Source of the DNA: Symsagittifera roscoffensis
Taxonomy: Eukaryota; Xenacoelomorpha; Acoela; Convolutidae
Direction of reading: 5' to 3'
DNA: 64,000 nt
NCBI RefSeq assembly: GCF_963678635.1
Contig: NC_087071.1
Location: 39,881,797 to 39,945,796, forward strand
Of this stretch, positions 56,645-64,000 are shown piece by piece. Each line of letters opens with the position of its first letter. The first letter of the stretch is position 1. The translations under genes were made by a program, and so were the position numbers. The notes beneath the pieces are model-generated. The model was not told where the DNA came from. It did no database searches and saw nothing but the letters and a program-made list of their open reading frames with translations.

Positions 56645-56786
56645 AGATGGAACACAACCAGAGATGTGAAGAAAATCAAAAATCCCACGTGGACTATAAA
56701 ACTCACAACCCAAAAAAGCCCACGGGGACTATAAAACTCAAACAATCAAAACAGTCGCTTAAAAAAATTTCTTGTTCGAGGGGAAA

Positions 56787-56854
56787 TATCTTACGTCCTG
56801 GATCGATAAACCCAGTCTATATACTTGTTTTTTACTTTATTTAAACCTTATGTT
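56787..56854 (+). repeat. Truncated Gypsy LTR, unit 4
   Basis: Only the first 68 bases (TATCTTACGTCC to CCTTATGTT) remain. The sequence then joins the R1 segment, skipping the rest of the LTR and several hundred bases of flank. Confidence 0.7.
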
Positions 56855-57331
56855 GCAAAACAGAATGGGAATATTTTTTCCCCTAAAATTTGAAACTTAT
56901 ACAAAATCATCGCGCTACATCCCATTTAAACTACAAAAAGATAGATTTCGCTCCTTGTAACAAATCTATTGTGGCAAAAAGACTTCTTTCAGCCAGTTTG
57001 GAACAATTTGGACGGATTAAAACTCCGCTCACGCTTCAATAGCGCAAATTATATCGCGCGTTAATTTTCCCAAATTGGCCAAAATGGCAATCTTTATAGC
57101 TCCATAACTTTACGAAAAAAGATCACAGGTCTATATCTTTTCAAACTTAAGCTCAGGATAACAAAACCGCTCAAAAACAATTCCGTCAAAAATGGCTAGT
57201 TAAAAATTCGAAGTTTGTCTAGGTAAAAAACCCATCCCGAGCACAAATATTCCGCTACTTTCGTATCGAAAGTCGGAACAAAAAGCATGACTGGTATATC
57301 TAAGAAAGTCTTCAGATTTTGTTCGTCGAAG

Positions 57332-57490
57332 TTTTATTACAACCAGAAACTCACTTTTACTTGCAGCTCTAAGTCTGCAAGACATAGCAGAGGAAAATGG
57401 TTTAGCTTCATCTGGAATTTTTGCGTCAATTTGCACCGTTTTCAAACGAACCTCTTCTGATGTTTCCACGTCAATTAGGTTTGCTCCAAG
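57332..57490 (-). pseudogene. Antisense exon-like frame in R1, unit 4a (frameshifted)
   Basis: Reads GANLIDVETSEEVRLKTVQI then loses the shared frame through one extra base near 57395, so the conserved C terminus is out of frame. The AATAAA-type string is still present. Confidence 0.4.
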
Positions 57491-58539
57491 AAACTAGTAG
57501 AAAACAAAATTCAATGATCAGTGTTGTGGATCAAAAACATGCACCAGTTTTGTGGATAAACAAAAGAACAGTTTCAATGATGTTTTTTTTTGAAATAGAT
57601 TAATTATCGGTTCTAAACTTCTGTTTCACGATTACTATTTTACTTCTATTTCTAAAACGGACATTTTCAATAATGCGTTTTACACGTAGGCAAAAAATTT
57701 AACTAGAAATGTCGGTTGAGCTCAACGTAACCGTTCTTAATCCTGGGCGATGAAAAAAAAACTGTAAGCGACTATGAAAAATGCCTGCAAAAGTTGCATG
57801 CAGGATAATTAAAACTTATCACTTTTCAAAACTTTTTCAAACCAATCGAAACTTTCAAAAAAATTTTTAACTTTCATTTGATCTCTTTTTCAGTTAAACT
57901 GATAAAATCCTAAAACAAATTTTACTTAGAACGTAAATTACATTCAGGAGTTGTTATTATCTTTTGAATCATACTTTAAAACTGGTCAAATAAATTGCGT
58001 GAACTAGAAAACATTACCTAATGATTAAGTTTTTTCGAAGTGGAGTTACTGTAAGAAAACAATCAAAAAATACTTGAAAATCAAAATACTTAACGCGGAA
58101 AAAAAATGAAAAGCATAAAAAGCAGCAATTTTGAAAACTATCAATCAATGAAATTGTAAATCTTGTATAAACTAGCGAATAGATTGAAAAAATAATAACA
58201 ATGAGTCATACTATTTTGAAAGAAAATTCAAAAATCAATTCGAATTCACGAGATATTTGTCTGATGAATAAATTACTTTTAAGCGTGATGTTATCGTCGA
58301 AATTTTGAAGTTCTATTCGTTATAACCTTGAAGGACTGATTGAATGATTGAAAGGAAAACTGCTCGGCCCATTACAGTCAAAAAACAATTTTTGTTCAAA
58401 AATAGTGACAAAAATGAGCTGGAGCAAAGTAGTTATTGATTCAGTTCAGTTTTGCAAAAAATACGAAGATGAAAACCTTTTATCTGAAGTTTTTCAGTTT
58501 TTGAAGACAAAGTTAGTAAACGACCGCAAGAAAGTTCTC

Positions 58540-60545
58540 TAATCAAAAACAGCTATTTTAGTGCAATACACTACGATATACACCTTGATATGAAATTGTA
58601 ATATACAATAAGTTGAATTTTTCAAGAAATATCACTCTCTGATTTAGAAACGCTCCATATTTTATAAGAACTCGAAAGAACTCGATCGTTGGCTTTAGCA
58701 GTATTAAAAATACATTACGCATGATATCTCTTTTCAGGCAACCAATTTAACTTCATTTGTTATTAAGAAATGTCCTTTTGGTAGTATACATGCACTGAAA
58801 AAAAATCACAATCTTATGTTGTGAAGATGAAATATAATACAAACGAATACCTATATTCAAAAAAATTAAAGAGTTTTTTGTAAATACATTATAACGATGT
58901 ACAAGTTTTTGGGATATAGCTTTCCAATGTGGATCTGAAAATAGCCGCAACGTAGTACTGCTTAATCAAAACGAAAATAAAAAACTATTATCTCACGCCA
59001 TACCATTCATTAATGCCATCATTTAAAAGAATTTCACCCAAGCTCGTAACCCAATCATATATTCACAATCATTCTTTTCTAGATCAGAAAAACAACGTCA
59101 CATTCGAACACAGGAATTTGAAGAAGTTCTCACTAAAATGGATTCAAAACAAAGACAATCAATTGATCAAAACTTTTGAAAACTAACTGAAACAGCAGGC
59201 TTCTCTGATATTTTTTCACAAAACTATAGAGTAAACTATGAGGATATTGAAGACTAAATTAATCCTAACGGCGATAAGTACTGTCCACAGGGTATTTCAC
59301 CAAATTTTAACTGGTAATCGTAGCAAGCATAATATTTGCACGATTTTTTGGAATGTTTTCCACATGAGTTGATAAAATCCTCCTTGTCGATCAAATTAGC
59401 GAATACAACAAAAAACTATCTACAACACCAAATGAATATGGCACTCCACAAGACAATACAAAAACACCTCCTTGACACAAAAAAACGCATTGAAAATTCA
59501 CCAGCTAACATAGGCCTGATCATCCGAGTCCTCAACTAATTCAGTTCATATTGCACGCACAGGAGCACGAAGACATTTTTAAGGAAAGCCTTCTAACCCT
59601 ATAACCCAATTTCTTTTTAGCTATCCGCGTTCAACTCGATGATGTTCCCATCATCCGCAACATACTAACAATCCAGAGATTTTAGTTTATAACTTTCCAA
59701 CTTTCCTTCAAATTACATACGCACAAACAACTAACGACAACTAACTGAACTTAGTCGTTGATGAAAATGTGGTAGTTCTTGTCACCACCTACTGCCATTT
59801 CCTACTCTCCCGGAACACCTACTGCAATTTTACTAATACTCTGAACCTTCCGCTCAGAAAACCACCAAGATGATGAAATATTTCATTACCTTATTCATCA
59901 ACTGTCTACTGCACATCGCAAAAATCATTTTACTACCATCGGATTAAATCAGACCCTCAATCGACTCATAGCACCACGTGCCAACCAAATTTCATTTAAA
60001 CACTACGATCATGCTATAACCCGATATATAGGGAAAACACTCCAAACGAAGATTACACAAATACTAACCCTCAACTTACCATGAAGTTTTTCATTGAATC
60101 TGAATACATATTCCATCTAGATAGCACTAAAAAAAATTGATAAACTAATTGCTCGCGCACAAACAAACAGCAACGCATACGTATCATTTTCAAACAACTT
60201 TTATCATTTCGCACTTACATTTCACTTCCTTACACCTAAGGAACGAGACCTTTACTGCTCACACGAAATCATGTTAAGGACAAAACTAGCCCACACGTAC
60301 ACATATTATAAAGTTTTACAAAAACATTACATAACTAACCCAGCAGCACATAACCCACAACACCGTTTTATGTTTATTGACTCAAAGTATTTATCATTAA
60401 TTTTCTTTAACTTCACTGGTTGTTTTATTCAACTAACTTACACGGCATCCTCCGTTACTATGATCACATGAGACATATTCTGCCCACTAAGCCACGTTTT
60501 CCCCATTGAAGACGCACGCCCACTCATTGTACCCATGAATACATG
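58540..60545 (+). pseudogene. Unidentified repeat-encoded protein, unit 4a copy
   Basis: Includes the middle section missing from units 0, 2 and 3 (FLECFPHELIKSSLSIKLAN, 59344 onward). Its right part is the best-preserved in the array (60271-60471: MLRTKLAHTYTYYKVLQKHY onward, then FIDSKYLSLIFFNFTGCF). Other parts are broken. Confidence 0.55.
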
Positions 60546-60623
60546 TAGCCCATTGAAAGTCGGAACAAAAAGCATGACTGGTAAATCTGGTAAAGTCTTT
60601 AGATATTATTTGTCGAATTTTTA

Positions 60624-60770
60624 TTACAACCAGAAACTCACTTCTACTTGTAGCTTCAAGTCTGGAGGATATAGCACAAGAATTTGTTCAGCTTCATCTG
60701 GAGTTTTTGAGTCAAATTGCACCGTTTTCAAAGGAACATCTTCTGATGTTTCCCTGTCGATTAGGTCACC
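60624..60770 (-). CDS. Antisense exon-like frame in R1, unit 4b
   Basis: The most diverged copy, yet still open: DLIDRETSEDVPLKTVQFDS onward to VEVSFWL and a TAA overlapping AATAAA. Compared with unit 0, several differences are silent and several conservative. Confidence 0.42.
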   Translation of the reverse strand, partial: GDLIDRETSEDVPLKTVQFDSKTPDEAEQILVLYPPDLKLQVEVSFWL

Positions 60771-61179
60771 ACTATTGTGGATTGAAAAATAAACCAGTTT
60801 TGTGGATAAACAAAAGAACAGTTTCAATGATGTGTTTTTGAAATAGATAAATTATCGTTTTTAAACTTCTGTTTCACGATTAAAATTTTATTTCTATTTC
60901 TAAAACGGACATTTTCACTAATGCGTTTTACAAGAAGGCAAAAAATTTAACTAGAAATGGTCGTTTGAGTTCTAATTAACCTTTCTTAATCCTTGGTGAT
61001 GAAAAAAACTGTAAGCGACCATAAAAAATGCCTGCAAAAATTGCATGCAGGATAAATAAAACTGATCACTTTTCAAAACTTTTTCGAATCAATCGAAACT
61101 TTCAAAAAAAATTCAATTTTCGTTCGATCTCTTTTTCAATTAACCTGATAAAATCTATAAAAAAATTTTTTACTCCCAG

Positions 61180-63715
61180 AAGACAAAGTTAGTACACGAC
61201 CGTAAGAAAGTTCACTAATCAATAACAGCTATTTTAGTGCAATCCACTACGATATACACCTTGATATGAAGTAGTAATATACAATAAGTTAAATTTTTCA
61301 AGAAATATCTTTCTCTGAATTTGAAACACTCCATCATTAAAGTGAACTCGAAAGAAAACAAATACCCAGATCGTTCGCTTTAGCAGTATAAAAAACACCT
61401 TACGCAGGATATCTCTTTCCAGGCAACCGATCGAATTTCATGGATTATTGGTAGTATACATGCACTGAAAAATTTTTACAACCTTATGTTTTGAAGATAA
61501 AAGATATTACAAACGAATACTTATTTTCAAAAAAATTAAAGAGTTTTTCGTAAATACACTACAACGACGTACCAATTTTTGGGATAGAGCTTTCCAATGT
61601 GGATCTGAAAAAAGCCACAAAGTAGTACTGCTTAATCCAAACGAAAAAAAAATTATCTTCTCACGCAAGATCCTTCATTAAAGCCATTCTTTAATAAATT
61701 TTCACCCAAGACCATATGCGCAAAAGCTCGTAACCCAATCAAAGATTCACAATCAATAGTTATTTTTTCTAGATCAGGCATACAACATCACATTCGAACG
61801 CAAGAATTGCAAGAAGTTCTCACTAAAGTGGATACAGTACAAAGACACTCAATTGATCAAAACTTACGAAAACTAACTGAAACAGCAGGCTTCTCTGTTA
61901 TTTTTCACAAGACTGTAGCAGATACTTTGAGGATATTGAAGACTTAACATATCCTAACGACAAAGAGTACCGTTCACAGGATATTTCACAAAATTTTACT
62001 GTTAGTTTTATCAATGTTAAAAATGAACTCTTAGCTTTTCTAGGATGGCCCTACTATTTATTATAAAGATGAACTATTTAGACGCAATGTTCAATTTTAT
62101 TCGATTTATCCTTTCACTAATAAAATCTATAAAACAAGTGCAACACACACACAATTAAGTTAGAGGAAGCTCAAAACTTTCGATCATATTATCAAAACCT
62201 ACGAAAACTAACTGAAACAGCAGGCATTTTGATATTTTATCAGAAGACTGTAGCGGATACTTTAAAGATATTGAAGACTATATAAATCTTAACGGCGAAA
62301 AGTACCGTCCACAGGATATTTCACCAAATTTTACTGTTAATTTTGTCAATCTTAAAAACGAACTCTTAGCTTTTCTAGTATGGCCCTACTTTTTATGAAA
62401 AAGATTAACTATTTCATACGCAATGTTAGTTTTTTTTTCGATTTATCTTTTCACTAATAAAATTTAGAACACAAGTGCAACACACACAGAAGTTAATAGA
62501 CAAGCAATTGTAGCAAGCACTTTATTTGCAGAATCTTTGGAATGTTTTCCACATGAGTTGATAAAACCCTCCGAGACAATCAAATTAGCGAATACAAAAA
62601 ACTATCTACAACGCCAAATGAATATGACACTCCGCAAGACAACACAAAAACACCTGCATGACACAAAAAACGCAATAAAAATTCACCAGCTAACATTCAA
62701 TTCATATTGCACGCACAAGAGCACAAAGACTTTTTTAACGAAAGCTTTCTGACCCTACACCGCAACTTCCTACTCTCCTGGACCGCCTACTGCAATTTTA
62801 CTAACCCTCTGAACCTTCCCCCAGAAAACCACCAGGATAATGAAATATTTCATTACCTTATTCATCTATTCTTTACTGCACTTCACGAAAATCAATTTCT
62901 ACCATCGGATTAAATCAAACCCTCAGTCGATTCAAAGCACCAGGCGCTAAACGATTTTCTGTTAAACACTACGATCATGCTATAAGCCGATATACGGAAG
63001 ACACCCCAAACGAAGATTACACAAATACTAACCCTCAACTAACAATGAAATTTTTCATTGAATCCGAACACATATTACATCTAGATAGCACTAACAAAAA
63101 AATTTGAGAAACTAATTGCTCGCGCACTAACAAACACCAAAGCATACGAATCATTTTTAAACATCTTCAATCACTTCGCTTTCACATTTCTTTTTCTTTA
63201 CACCTAAGGAACGAGACATTTACTGCTCACACGAAATCATGTTAGGGACAAAACTAGCCCAGACATACATACATTATAAAGTTATACAAAAACGTTACCT
63301 AATTAACTCAACAGCACGTAACCCACAGCACCGTTTTATTTTTATTGACTCAAAGTATACATCACTATTTTTGTTAAACTTCATTGATTGTATTTAATTA
63401 ACTAACTTACACGGCATCCTCCGTAATTACGATCACATTAGACAAACGTATACATTCTGCCCACTAACCACCACTTTCCCCATTTTTTACGCACGCCCAA
63501 TCATTGTACCCATGAATGAATGTATGTTTATATAGACTTCATTCACAATAGTAATTTAACCACAATTAATTTAATCTTATTCAAAACACAAATCATGAAA
63601 TTTCACTACATACAAAAAAACTTAACATCATCAGGGCTCTTGAAATTTTGTGGCTCTGTTTCGCTTTAAAAACGTAATCTGCATGCTTGCCCAACTTTTC
63701 GTAACATCAGACACG
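61180..63715 (+). pseudogene. Unidentified repeat-encoded protein, unit 4b copy
   Basis: Contains an internal tandem duplication of about 337 bp (61857-62190 and 62191-62540, each with AAACTAACTGAAACAGCAGGC). It also has a long open part (62537-62913, two overlapping frames) with SYCTHKSTKTFLTKAF and NFLLSWTAYCNFTNPLNL, matching block 0 around 1190-1260. Confidence 0.55.
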
Positions 63716-63956
63716 ATCAAAACTAATTTTCCCCAAGAAATTTTTCTATATACAGAACCCTCATAATTATGAGTACAATTGTTAAAACTAACAAACAAAA
63801 CAATGCACAAAAAGATTCTACTTTTTAAAATTTCAAATTATCACTGAAACTGAATTATCTAAGAGCAATAAATTTCATAACAAAAGCGGAAAGTTAATAA
63901 TTCTGTAGCTGTAGCAGGATTCAAAGAATTCAAAGCAGTAAATTATTTAGATGAAA

Positions 63957-64000
63957 ACCACAAAGCACTAATTTTGCGGGGAACAAAATGGGACTATTAG
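63957..64000 (+). repeat. Start of array unit 5, cut by the window edge
   Basis: ACCACAAAGCACTAATTTTG and the following bases repeat the unit start, preceded by the same AT-rich tail as at 46606 and 53704. The array continues to the right. Confidence 0.85.

Larger units (their letters stand above)
53704..63956 (+). repeat. Array unit 4 (10.25 kb, rearranged)
   Basis: Starts like unit 3 (near-identical to about 54830), then is more diverged. Part of the pol tail (the equivalent of about 48975-49335) is deleted at 56060. The LTR is cut to 56787-56854 and fused to R1. The R1-plus-protein-block segment is present twice (57230-60545 and 60546-63715). Confidence 0.75.

Noticed and set aside
32461-64000. 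CRISPR-like array
   Set aside because: Repeats are 7-kb units in eukaryotic DNA, not short repeats with unique spacers.

Overview
The window is nuclear DNA from an invertebrate animal. Genes have short exons and GT-AG introns, coding sequence is sparse, the DNA is AT-rich, and most of the length is transposable elements: BEL/Pao and Ty3/Gypsy LTR retrotransposons, a tRNA-derived SINE, small inverted-repeat elements and a large tandem array. I cannot name the phylum or species. All identities come from reading translations and motifs by eye; no database search was run.

Left part (1-29541). Positions 1-2290 hold a decayed copy of an unidentified protein-coding repeat that recurs five times on the right. 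A host gene follows on the plus strand (4911-24819). Its seven exons splice in frame to one 805-residue, mostly coiled-coil protein. Intron 1 holds a 210-bp terminal-inverted-repeat element with a 7-bp target duplication. Intron 2 holds a SINE and a copy of a dispersed repeat also found in the right-hand array. Intron 5 (12.1 kb) holds a complete but inactivated 9.1-kb BEL/Pao element in antisense, with 5-bp target duplications and about 98% identical LTRs, plus a degenerate TCGCGA-rich repeat field. Next comes a broken gene with a caspase-like (clan CD) protease domain (25541-27425). A possible minus-strand terminal exon lies at 28366-28557.

Right part (29542-64000). A decayed Ty3/Gypsy element (29547-35452) has 253-bp LTRs, a tRNA-Ser-like primer site and TTGAC target duplications. 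From 32461, inside its RNase H region, to the window end, the DNA is a head-to-tail array. One unit is the 3' half of Gypsy pol, one LTR, an about 1-kb repeat carrying an antisense exon-like reading frame, and then the unidentified protein block. All five further unit starts (38546, 39600, 46606, 53704, 63957) use the same breakpoint in RNase H. Two adjacent units are about 99% identical at a period near 7.1 kb, so the array was amplified or homogenised recently. It runs past the right edge.

The points most worth a second look are the array and its fixed breakpoint, the unidentified repeat-encoded protein with its antisense exon-like partner, tRNA promoter boxes inside the BEL LTRs, and the caspase-like gene.
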